Origin: Girardinichthys multiradiatus
Taxonomy: Eukaryota > Chordata > Actinopteri > Cyprinodontiformes > Goodeidae
NCBI RefSeq assembly: GCF_021462225.1
Contig: NC_061808.1
Location: forward strand, 20,559,119 to 20,623,118
Direction of reading: 5' to 3'
Length of the DNA: 64,000 nt
The position numbers and the translations under genes were made by a program. Shown piece after piece: positions 54,636 to 64,000 of this stretch. A model generated the notes under the pieces. It had not been told where the DNA came from. It made no database searches and saw only the letters and a list, made by a program, of their open reading frames with translations. Every line of letters begins with the position of its first letter. Within the stretch, counting starts at the first letter, position 1.

Positions 54636-55870
54636 TTTAGTGTGGGAGGTTTCATGGATAAATTGGACCAGCCTGGTAGCCAGTCTTCATTGATTGCACA
54701 TTGCACCAGTAAGAGCAGAGTGTGAAGGTTCAATTAGCAGGGTAAGAGCACAGTTTTGCTCAAAATATTGAAATGCACACAACATTATGGGTGACATACC
54801 AGAGTTCAAAAGAGGACAAATTGTTGGTGCACGTCTTGCTGGCGCATCTGTGACCAAGACAGCAAGTCTTTGTGATGTATCAAGAGCCACGGTATCCAGG
54901 GTAATGTCAGCATACCACCAAGAAGGACGAACCACATCCAACAGGATTAACTGTGGACGCAAGAGGAAGCTGTCTGAAAGGGATGTTCGGGTGCTAACCC
55001 GGATTGTATCCAAAAAACATAAAACCACGGCTGCCCAAATCACGGCAGAATTAAATGTGTACCTCAACTCTCCTGTTTCCACCAGAACTGTCCGTCAGGA
55101 GCTCCATAGGGTCAATATACACGGCCGGGCTGCTATATCCAAACCTTTGGTCACTCATGCTAATGCCAAACGTCGGTTTCAATGGTGCAAGGAGCTCAAA
55201 TCTTGGGCTGTGGACAATGTGAAACATGTATTGTTCTCTGATGAGTCCACCTTTACTGTTTTCCCCACATCCGAGAGAGTTACGGTGTGGAGAAGCCCCA
55301 AAGAAGCGTACCACCCAGACTGCTGAATGCCCAGAGTGAAGTATGCGGGTGGATCAGTGATGGTTTGGGCTGCCATATCATGGCATTCCCTTGGCCCAAT
55401 ACTTGTGCTAGATGGGCGCATCACTGCCAAGGACTACCGAACCATTCTTGAGGACCATGTGCATCCAATGGTTCAAACATTGTATCCTGAAGGCGGTGCC
55501 GTGTATCAGGATGACAATGCACCAATACACACAGCAAGACTGGTGAAAGATTGGTTTGATGAACATGAAAGTGAAGTTGAACATCTCCCATGGCCTGCAC
55601 AGTCACCAGATCTAAATATTATTGAGCCACTTTGGGGTGTTTTGGAGGAGCGAGTCAGGAAACGTTTTCCTCCACCAGTATCATGTAGTGACCTGGCCAC
55701 TATCCTGCAAGAAGAATGGCTTAAAATCCCTCTGACCACTGTGCAGGACTTGTATATGTCATTCCCAAGACGAATTGACGCTGTATTGGCCGCAAAAGGA
55801 GGCCCTACACCATACTAATAAATTATTGTGGTCTAAAACCAGGTGTTTCAGTTTCATTGTTCAACCCCTG
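54636..55870 (+). mobile_element. DD36E (Incomer-like) Tc1/mariner copy 4, left 35 bp missing
   Basis: Homology to copy 3 starts exactly 35 bp inside the element (TTTAGTGTGGGAGG), so the left inverted repeat is absent and replaced by a GTT-rich filler. The right inverted repeat (55840-55870) is followed by TA. The right flank (from about 55880) is a Tc1 relic. Confidence 0.93.
54787..55818 (+). pseudogene. DD36E Tc1/mariner transposase, copy 4, one nonsense codon
   Basis: A 343-codon frame with a single TGA at 55324-55326 (the Cys codon TGC in copies 1-3). Both halves are in one frame, 54787-55326 and 55327-55818. All other features match copy 3: [14 protein letters not shown] start, KRKLSERDVR, LFSDESTF, VYQDDNAPIH, NIIEPLWG and GGPTPY end. 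The stop differs from that of copy 3, so neither copy inherited its defect from the other. The missing left terminus prevents transposition of the copy. Confidence 0.95.
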
Positions 55871-56045
55871 TACTAGACATCACAAAAAGAAAAACACCAT
55901 ATGAACAGTAAAACATAGTAATGGCAGCATAATGCTTAGCTGGAACTCATTTTTTTCAAGTCAAAGCTTTGGAGAACTGTAAGTAAATATTGCCAAGTTG
56001 AGATATGGGATGAAATGCTGTTTTTATATCAAAAGGTGCTTCATC
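55871..56045 (+). mobile_element. Tc1 relic next to copy 4
   Basis: AACACCATATGAACAGTAAAACATAGTAATGGCAGCATAATGC is an eroded version of the Tc1 block that normally reads as GTGAAGCATGGTGGTGGCAGCATCATGC. It directly flanks the right end of the DD36E element. Confidence 0.6.
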
Positions 56046-56415
56046 AAAGTACTGGATGGATGTTTACATCTTAGCGACCAGGTTTTTAAACCTTTTTAAT
56101 TATTTTGAACAGATTTGTTTTTTAGTTGACGTGTACATGATATATGTCGCATTAAAGGCAGGAAAAGTTTGGAAATCATTTATGATGTTTTTTTTGTATG
56201 CGAGCAGAACTCAACTCATGGGATTTGTGACTCATAAATATTTAACAGCTTATTCCAAGCAGAACCACTAGGCCACAGCTTGAAATGTTTTGTCCACTCA
56301 AAAGAACAGAAGCATACTTTGTGAACTGTTTTTAATATTCACAAGTGTATCAAGTAGAACAAAGCTCCTCAGAACGTCAAACGTGTTTAAATTGTTGTCC
56401 ACTTTATTTTCACAA
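56046..56415. other. No gene seen
   Basis: AT-rich; short frames only. Confidence 0.35.
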
Positions 56416-56560
56416 CTTCTTGACCTACAAGCAACACGCTATGTCCAGTGGAAAACCAGACATCACCCTGAGAACACCATTCCTACAATGATACCTGGTG
56501 GTGATAGCTTTTCCTCAACAGGAACAGGAAAGATGGTCTTTCCACTTCGAAACTAGGAAC
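56416..56560 (+). mobile_element. Tc1-type relic (sense)
   Basis: CGCTATGTCCAGTGGAAAACCAGACATCACCCTGAGAACACC followed by GGTGGTGATAGC and AGGAACAGGAAAGATGGTC corresponds to the block between the first Asp and the GGGSxM region of an old Tc1. Confidence 0.65.
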
Positions 56561-57780
56561 AAATTTGTGTAGGTCTATTAAATAAAGTACCATCAAACAC
56601 ATTTATTTGATTGTTTGGTTGAAGCTTAAAATGGCATTTCATTGCTTTTGTAAGGTCAGCAGCAATAAGAGGTTAACTTTCACTGTTAGTTTGACCATTA
56701 TTGTTTCAAAGACATTAGTAACCCCTGTGTTCAGATGTGAGGATGCAATATCAGAGTCAGTCTTGCTTGTTACTTTATTGTGCGGGACAAAAAAATCATA
56801 AAAGGTTAATTATGTCATCAATGCATTAAGAGTCCCTTTCTGGAATATTTTTAACTACTAGTACATTTGGTTCCTTTGTAGGGGACCTTCAAAATGAGCA
56901 AACCACAGACGTTGCTATGTTTTTGAGTTTGTTCAGTTCAAAACCTTACATACACACTTCATACACTGGTGTTTACTAATATAATTTAATTAATGTGCTG
57001 TCTAAAGAGGGCTTTAATCATTAATTAAAGACCGTTTTAGAAAGACTTAGCACTGATTGTCATTCTACTGAATAAAAATGATTGCACCCATGAACTGACA
57101 GCTAATCTTAGATGTTTGCACACTTTTGCTGCTCACAGCATTCAATATTGAATAATTCCTCATTAAAAAAGAGCAGATTCCCTTTATCTTCTTTTAATAC
57201 TTCTGATGATATTTTAGGCCAAGTATTATGGGTATTGAAATGTCTTAGGGGCATTCAGAGTTTCAACTTTTAAGTCTACATACAATTTTAAATAACTTTG
57301 CTCACTTTTATGGAGTTAAGCTAAATCTCATGTGGAGCCCTATTTATGCATAATTTTTAAGTAATGCCAGCTTGATACAGACCTTTATTTCAAATTATTA
57401 TCTATTTTAGGGTCAGAAACAAAACACCTCATCTCACTGGGAGATTATCCACTTGTTTCAAGCACAAGTGCTTCAAACCAGAAACTCCATACACACGAAT
57501 TGCTCAAGAAACTCATTGAAGGGTGTTTTGGCTCTTGACATGTCTAAATAGCTCAGCAATTTTTCTTAACGATTATCCAAAGTTAATCACATAGACCCTG
57601 ATTAGTACTGGTGTGCCTTTTTTGGGGTGGTTCACCCTCATTACATGAAATAAGGGGACAGTATTTGGGAAAATAACAGAAAATACTTTTTGGAAAATGA
57701 TTATGCCCAAGAACATTTGTGTAACTTTTCCAAATATCTATGTCTGGGTTTTATCAGAATAGCCTGGGCAAAGGCAGACA
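56561..57780. other. No gene seen
   Basis: AT-rich unique sequence. Nothing recognised. Confidence 0.35.
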
Positions 57781-57786
57781 GGCAGC

Positions 57787-57806
57787 AATAATAATAATAA
57801 TAATAA
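57787..57806. repeat. (ATA)n microsatellite
   Basis: About six and a half ATA units. Confidence 0.9.
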
Positions 57807-57829
57807 AGAGTAATTAGTCTCATCAAAAC

Positions 57830-57960
57830 AGTACCATGCAAAAGTACTGATATGTCACAGACCAACACAAAGTAGTGCAAACTGTGATGTAAAAGGAACA
57901 TAAGGAGAATAAAAGATTCTCAAAATGTTTTGCAAATAAAAATTGAAAAAGTGATTTTGC
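57830..57960 (-). mobile_element. Antisense Tc1 terminal fragment
   Basis: ATGTCACAGACCAACACAAAGTAGTGCAAACTGTGATG then TGCAAATAAAAATTGAAAAAGTG matches the terminal non-coding part of a common fish Tc1-like family, as do the sequences at 63045-63290. Confidence 0.6.
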
Positions 57961-59085
57961 AATTAGTCCCCTTTTTGTCGCTTTTACTGTTGTAAATTAA
58001 ATGTGATGCAGCTAATTGTTTTTAGAAGTCACCTAACTGCTGAGTTCACCTTTAATCACAGTATAATTCCAGCTGTTATGTGAAGGCCACAGAGGTTTGT
58101 TGGAGAGCATTGTATGGAGAACAAGCACCATCATGCAGACCAAGGAACACAGCAGACATGCCAGTGATAAAATTAAGTAAAAGTAAAGTTTACCCTGATA
58201 TGACTAAAACTATATGTAAGCCACCTGGATTTGTTTTGGTTTTATTGCTGTAGAATTATAAAACAAACATGCAGTGAGTGAGTGTTTATGGCCCTTTTCA
58301 AGGCAAACTATATGCAAACCTATCAACTGCAAAAATAGACCATGACATGGGGCTCCACCTAAACTGACTGGCCAGGTACAAAGAGCTATATTCTTTCACG
58401 ATTCTGGGGTGTGCTGTGTTGCCTTTTCCTCCTAGGCTGCTATGGGTGTGGCCCAGCCCTCGGCTGTTGTTGCCTCATCAGTCAGTCTGGATTTAAGGAG
58501 CTGCCAGATGGATCCTTTGATGTCTGAGTGTTAACTCTTTGTGTTAGTACCAAGCCATCTGTTCATTCTCTCTGACATTTCTAATTTAAAGTAATGCTTA
58601 AATTACTTTGTGCTTTTGCTCCGTGTTCCCTTGGGACTCCCTTCTATGACCTCTTCAAGAGACGTTTTAGGAAGGTGTCACCAAGGCAAACAAATTAGAG
58701 TCTAAAGTTGCTTACCAGTAAACTCACCTGCTCCAAAACCCCTTCTGGCAGTTCATTCTCTCAGGTCTGTGCTCAACCTTTATCCTGTCTGCCCTCTAAC
58801 ACATGTTTTTTAAGCAACCCCCTATCTTCTCGCTCAGAGTACATACATTCTTGGATTGGAAGCCCCTTATCAGAATAGGTGTTTCCCTGAACTCACCTTG
58901 GCCTTCGAACCAGTTAGCCACCTCCCAATTAATACTTACCATATATCGAGCCTGTCTTTCCCCTCAGATCGTCATTTGAAAGAAATGGCAAACAGTCTCC
59001 AAACAACCAAATACTTTGACATAGATAACTATGAGTACCTGCAGAGATTCTTTTTTTGTTGTGCCTTCCACAAATCTAGGCTTTA
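57961..59085. other. Mostly unassigned; possible LTR-like stretch 58370-58800
   Basis: The 58440-58520 stretch (TTGCCTCATCAGTCAGTCTGGATTTAAGGAGCTGCC) has the look of an LTR promoter region, similar in style to the LTR at 39620, but no pair, poly(A) signal or target duplication was found. The 90-aa frame at 58856-59128 lacks domains. Confidence 0.3.
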
Positions 59086-59490
59086 TGACAGAGTGGCAAG
59101 AAGAAAGCCAGTGTTGACAGAAAACTAGAGGAAAGCCACATTTGTTTCTGGTTAGATGAGCTTAAAATGAAACTTTCTGGCCAGCGTGCAAAATATGAAC
59201 AAATCACATCTTTACCCGTGGTGTCGTGGGGATGGTTCCTTTAAGCAGCAAACAGGGAAGCTGCTCAGGGTTGACCAAAATTCAAATGAAAATGTGGCAA
59301 GATCTGAATATATGTTAACAGAGACATACCCCACTTTTATTTGTATTTTACTTTTCCTTTCACAATTAAGCACTTCCCTGTATTGGTCTATCACATAAAA
59401 TCCTAATAAAATACGTTGAAATCTGTGGTTCTAACTCTTCAAAATGCGAAAAAGCTAAAGGGTTGGGCATACCTTTTAAAGGTATTATAT
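59086..59490 (+). mobile_element. Tc1-type relic (sense), internally deleted
   Basis: Starts with GACAGAGTGGCAAGAAGAAAGCCA and GTTGACAGAAAAC (the RVARRKPLL block near residue 130), then eroded coding DNA, and ends with the 3' terminal phrase CCTGTATTGGTCTATCACATAAAATCCTAATAAAATACG. The region between is mostly deleted. Confidence 0.75.
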
Positions 59491-60253
59491 TTTAGAATTA
59501 TAATAAAACAAAACATTATGTATAAAAAAACTGCAGATTGCAATAGGAATCACTTTTAAAGCATTTGTTTCCAAATAAGTTTATTTTAAACGCAAAAAAA
59601 CAAACAAAGATACAAAGATACAAGTATATGTGGAGAGAAAGAAAGCGAGACTAAATGATGGGCTGTTTTAAAGGAGGATTTGTACAAGAATGATCCGTCA
59701 ACCCTTTGATCACCTCTTCATTTCAGGTAGTTGCCATTATTTAATTAGGAGCATTGAAGTGATAGTACACCATCTTGTAGCTTCGAGTGTTTCTCTTATT
59801 TTCAAACTCCCCTGCTTCTTTTGCGCTGCATGTCAGCCAACCCTGCCATGCTCAATAAGCATTAGTTCAACAGTGTTTTTAAAAAAACAAAAAAACAACC
59901 AAGCCATCATTAATTCTGCGAGGCACATCGAGGGCAAACTTAACGGAGCATTTCTGAGTCAGATTCTTGGTGGATTGACTCTTTTGATCTGGAAAATGAA
60001 AGCAAATCTTAGAGTTTGATAAAAAAAATATTTTCCCCAGGCGCAGTATTTCAAGAAATGAGCTTAGATTACCGATTTTGCATGTCATCTTATACACTTT
60101 CTCAAAACATCCCCTAAGGGAAAGTTTTAATGTGCTCAGAATGAGAATGTAGCTGCGTGTAACAACACCCATCATTTATCGAGGCCATTTTTGGGTCTGG
60201 TATTGTCACTCAAATGTCTTAATCCTCTTCGGGTGCGATGACCCACGGAGCTA
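59491..60253. other. No gene seen
   Basis: AT-rich unique sequence. Confidence 0.35.
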
Positions 60254-61790
60254 CAGGTCCTTCTCAAAATATTAGCATATTGTGATAAAGTTCATTATTT
60301 TCCATAATGTAATGATGAAAATTTAACATTCATATATTTTAGATTCATTGCACACTAACTGAAATATTTCAGGTCTTTTATTGTCTTAATATGGATGATT
60401 TTGGCATACAGCTCATGAAAACCCAAAATTCCTATCTCACAAAATTAGCATATCATTAAAAGGGTCTCTAAACGAGCTATGAACCTAATCATCTGAATCA
60501 ACAAGTTAACTCTAAACACCTGCAAAAGATTCCTGAGGCCTTCAAAACCCCAATCATGGGTAAGACTGCCGACCTGACTGCTGTCCAGATGGCCACTATT
60601 GACACCCTCAAGCAAGAGGGTAAGACACAGAAAGAAATTTCTGAACGAATAGGCTGTGGAAAAAGTGTGTCAGAAAACGCTGCACAACGAGAAGAGGTGA
60701 TCGGACCCTGAGGAAGATTGTGGAGAAGGGCCGATTCCAGACCTTGGGGGACCTACGGAAGCAGTGGACTAAGTCTGGAGTAGAAACATCCAGAGCACCG
60801 TGCACAGGCGTGTGCAGGAAATGGGCTACAGGTGCCGCATTCCCCAGGTCAAGCCACTTTTGAACCAGAAACAGCGGCAGAAGCGCCTGACCTGGGCTAC
60901 AGAGAAGCAGCACTGGACTGTTGCTCAGTGGTCCAAAGTACTTTTTTCGGATGAAAGCAAATTCTGCATATCATTCGGAAATCAAGGTGCCAGAGTCTGG
61001 AGGAAGACCGGGGAGAAGGAAATGCCAAAATGCCAGAAGTCCAGTGTCAAGTACCCACAGTCAGTGATGGTCTGGGGTGCCGTGTCAGCTGCTGGTGTTG
61101 GTCCACTGTGTTTTATCAAGGGCAGGGTCAATGCAGCTAGCTATCAGGAGATTTTGGAGCACTTCACGCTTCCATCTGCTGAAAAGCTTTACGGAGATGA
61201 AGATTTCATTTTTCAGCACGACCTGACACCTGCTCACATTGCCAAAACCACTGGTAAATGGTTTACTGACCATGGTATCACTGTGCTCAATTGGCCTGCC
61301 AACTCTCCTGACCTGAACCCCATAGAGAATCTGTGGGATATTGTGAAGAGAACGTTGAGAGACTCAAGACCCAACACTCTGGATGAGCTAAAGGCCGCTA
61401 TCGAAGCATCCTGGGCCTCCATAAGACCTCAGCAGTGCCACAGGCTGATTGCCTCCATGCCACGCTGCATTGAAGCAGTCATTTCTGCAAAAGGATTCCC
61501 GACCAAGTATTGAGTGCATAATTGTACATGATTATTTGAAGGTTGACGTTTTTTGTATTAAAAACACTTTTCTTTTATTGGTCGGATGAAATATGCTAAT
61601 TTTGTGAGATAGGAATTTTGGGTTTTCATGAGCTGTATGCCACAATCATCCGTATTAAGACAATAAAAGACCTGAAATATTTCAGTTAGTGTGCAATGAA
61701 TCTAAAATATATGAATGTTAAATTTTCATCATGACATCATGGAAAATAATGAACTTTATCACAATATGCTAATATTTTGAGAAGGACCTG
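60254..61790 (+). mobile_element. Tc1 (DD34E) transposon with 200-bp inverted repeats, nearly complete
   Basis: Begins CAGGTCCTTCTCAAAATATT at 60254 and ends in its complement at 61790, with TA on both sides (60252-60253 and 61791-61792). The inverted repeats span 60254-60453 and 61591-61790, 200 bp each, with few differences. The element is 1537 bp long. The long inverted repeats with a direct-repeat-like internal copy of the end sequence (AAAATTAGCATAT at the inner edge) are typical of the IR/DR type. Confidence 0.97.
60556..61513 (+). pseudogene. Tc1 (DD34E) transposase, disrupted N-terminus
   Basis: The start is ATGGGTAAGACTGCC at 60556. The N-terminal helix-turn-helix part lacks a block after GAACGAATAGGCTGT (about 60652), a gap of roughly 45-50 bp judged from remembered relatives, and a base is missing near 60797 (AGAGC-ACCGTG). 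The rest is a 237-codon open frame (60800-61513) with LFSDESKF, FQHDLTPAH and LNPIENLWD, 34 residues between the last Asp and Glu, and the C-terminus GFPTKY. Asp-to-Glu spacing sets it apart from the DD36E family. Confidence 0.92.
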
Positions 61791-63040
61791 TAGTTGAGCG
61801 CTTGTAGACTGAGAACTTCTGTCCATCATCACACTGAGAAGTGGATGGGCAGATGGATGAATGGATGTGCACAAGAATGCATGAAAGAAGGTGCCCTGGT
61901 AATGGATTTTTTCTTGCATCTGCTTATTAGACAAAAGAGGCAAACATAAATGAGCGAGAGTCTGGGTAAGAGAGGAGGAGATGAAGGTTGCTTGGAGCTT
62001 AGTCTCAAATAGCCCTGAATTGTGGAGTTGTTCTGTTTCCCCTCTGCGAAAACTCCACACCCCATTACCCCTGGCCAAGGCCACAAAGTTAGATGATGGG
62101 CTTCAAGTGGGAAGGTGGGGCTGGAAAGGAGGGGGCAAAGATGATGATACTTGCAGATGCACCCAAATACACATTGTCTTGAGGCGAGCTGTAATGGAGA
62201 GGCAGAAGCGTCAAGATGAGGTCCTGGTCCGCTGGCTGTGGGACGCAGACATAGCTACTAGACCTATGCAGAGGAGGAGAAAATGATGGCGAAAGGAGAA
62301 ATGGGTAGGGATGATGGGGAGGGGGGGAACACACCACTCATGATAAACACATCCATCCTCATTATTAAAATAACCCACCTGCCATGCACCAGTGCAGCCA
62401 CCCCCCCCCCAATCATTGTCATTCGCTTCTCCTCTTGCACACACATGCGCATAAACACATTTCAAATGGACACATCGCTGCAGAAAAAAATTATATTCAA
62501 ATTCAATTTTGTTTACATCTGTTCTTCTGTTATCCAGTCAGACAAACTTTACAATCTCAGAACTGCAGATAAAAATTACTTTCAGGTGTAATTTTATCAG
62601 TCCGGAGATGTGGCTTTGTAAGCTCATCACTGATTCCTGCCCTGTGCGAGGACCATGTGAAAAGCTGAGTGAAGCACCGGTTGGATTAGCACGCTAGCCG
62701 TAGGGCTTAAGGCAGAAAAACACAGACAGACACACACAAGTTCTTGTTATTTTTACATGGTCTGTGCAATTCTCTGACTTATTTAGGGCGGCATTCACAG
62801 TGAATTCCACATTTCTTCTGAGTAGTATAGTGTTAACATTATCATGATGCAGTATATACTGTATATACTGCCTCAACTCTTCCAAGGCCTCTGCTCATTT
62901 TTCTCTATTATAATGGTAAAAAATAGTCTTTCAAGATCTCGTTTTTGTTCATCTAAGGAAATCCAGCAGCTGAATGTTTATGGTTTTGCTACTTACTCTC
63001 TTCATCAAGTTTAGGATTGTTTTGTTTTTATTATTTTGTT
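61791..63040. other. No gene seen
   Basis: 61980-62340 is purine-rich on the plus strand with GGAGGGG-type runs. A poly-C run lies at 62400-62410. Frames here (for example 62089-62337 on the minus strand, proline/serine-rich) follow the low complexity. No gene is recognised. Confidence 0.35.
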
Positions 63041-63044
63041 TTAT

Positions 63045-63300
63045 TATATTTGTGATGGACCAACATAAAGAAGTGCATAATGGTGAAGTGGTTGGAACAT
63101 GAGACATGATTTCCATAAAAATTTGAAAAGTGTGTTGTCTACTTGCATTCAGCCCTCTTGTGTCAATAGTTGGAAGAAGCCCCGTTCACTGCAGTTAAAG
63201 CTGTAAGTCCTCTGGGTCATAACAGGTTTGAACCGCTAGAGACTGAAATTTATGCATTTATGTCTTTACAAAGGATTTTAGGATTGACCTGGATGTTGTC
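63045..63300 (-). mobile_element. Antisense Tc1 relic (5' region of family)
   Basis: GTGATGGACCAACATAAAGAAGTGCATAATGGTGAAG, GAAAAGTGTGTTGTCTACTTGCATTCAGCCCTCTTGTGTCAATA and GTAAGTCCTCTGGGTCATAACAG are the antisense terminal and N-terminal regions of a common Tc1-like family. The coding part is lost. Confidence 0.75.
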
Positions 63301-63329
63301 ATTAATTTTCTGACCCACATGCAGAACCA

Positions 63330-64000
63330 CTCAGACAGGGAGACAAAGAAAGTTGTAAACAAAGTTTTATTTTTCTTCAGACATGGGTTCAAGATGCTGG
63401 AAAACTAGGAACTGGGACTAGACAGGTCTACGAAGAGGAGGCTCGGTTAGTTGAGTGTTTTCTCAGGAAGGTTAATCAGAGAGGCAGTTATTAAGGAAGG
63501 AGCTTACTTTCCCGGTTGCAGGTAAAAGCTCAGAGGTGGGTTTACAGTTGTGGGGTTCACCTGGTGGTGGTTGGTTTAGGAGATCCATGGGTAATTCTGC
63601 TGGTCGGTGGGAGAGCGAGCAGGCAGGAGCTTAGTTTGGAAGATGACGACTTGAGGTGGTTTGCCACAAGCAAGCAATCTTCAATGAGCTGCAGTTGTAT
63701 CAGGAAGGAGGGCCGGATTGAGAACCTGGGAGTAAAAGCAACAAAACAAGTTTAGGGGTAATTTCAGGCTTAGCAGGCTAGATTCTTCTAACATGAAACT
63801 ATGAACTCAAGAAGACTAGAAGTTACCAACTATGTGGACCATCAGGCAATGAATGCTTGTCCAGCAGCTCCTTTTAAATGCTGCAGCTAATTATCGCTTG
63901 CAGGTGCGCAGTGATCAGCTGCCCACCAACAGCTCTCCTCTTGATAGGCACAGTCTTACACCACTCAGGATCACACAAACACATAACCGTAACAGATGTA
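63330..64000 (-). mobile_element. Possible antisense LTR-like sequence, cut by the window edge
   Basis: On the minus strand, TTTTAAAAGGAGCTGC (near 63875) resembles a promoter box, and GAAAAATAAAACTTTG (near 63360) a poly(A) region. The order suggests an LTR-bearing element entering the window from the right. The second LTR lies outside. Confidence 0.3.

Noticed and set aside
58370..58800. A second solo LTR
   Set aside because: Only the promoter-like wording matches; no poly(A) signal at a proper distance, no edges and no duplication.
62089..62337. A Pro/Ser-rich frame (82 codons)
   Set aside because: It follows a purine-rich low-complexity stretch; no domain or start context.

Overview
The window looks like intergenic, transposon-rich chromosome from a ray-finned (teleost) fish. 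The base is AT-rich and the repeats are typical of fish: Tc1/mariner transposons of several ages, L2-like and Rex1-like LINEs, a Penelope-like reverse transcriptase relic, a chromodomain-type Gypsy element, tRNA-type SINEs and CA/AT microsatellites. The species cannot be fixed from the sequence. Family names rest on recognised protein motifs and on remembered repeat sequences, because no database search was possible.

Only one convincing host gene is visible. It is a 56-codon ORF at 8245-8415 (+) that matches mitoregulin (mtln), a mitochondrial inner-membrane microprotein. It has a probable 115-bp intron in its 3' UTR, a poly(A) signal at 8748-8753 and two TTCCGG (ETS-like) sites just upstream.

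Layout. 1-3.2 kb: an internally deleted Tc1 and an old antisense L2-like LINE. 3.27-7.37 kb: a three-level nest, in which a fish-wide repeat is split by an antisense L2 that is itself split by a Tc1/mariner element. 7.4-11.4 kb: unique DNA with mtln. 11.4-14.5 kb: Tc1 relics, including one of Sleeping Beauty type. 14.5-19.7 kb: mostly unique, with a CA microsatellite. 19.7-21.3 kb: an antisense Rex1-like LINE with a minisatellite in its 3' UTR. 22.1-23.6 kb: a Tc1/mariner copy inside an older Tc1. 24-25.1 kb: a Penelope-like RT relic and a SINE. 27.2-30.8 kb: DNA transposon, SINE and L2 pieces and a second Rex1-like LINE. 33.4-34.1 kb and 45.5-46.1 kb: inverted copies of an unclassified repeat with a short ORF. 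34.76-39.89 kb: an antisense Gypsy provirus with a collapsed 3' end. 42.4-43.1 kb: an LTR-like piece. 47.6-49.7 kb: another Tc1/mariner copy nested in an old Tc1. 50.9-54.2 kb: two antisense Tc1 relics. 54.6-55.9 kb: the fourth copy. 60.25-61.79 kb: a nearly complete Tc1 with 200-bp inverted repeats. The right edge is antisense Tc1 and LTR-like sequence.

The most informative structure is a family of four same-strand Tc1/mariner copies whose transposase has a D-to-E spacing of 36 residues (DD36E, Incomer-like). Two copies keep a 343-codon reading frame broken by a single, different stop each. All retroelement and transposase genes here look inactive. Reverse transcriptases of three unrelated elements have lost or altered the YxDD catalytic motif.
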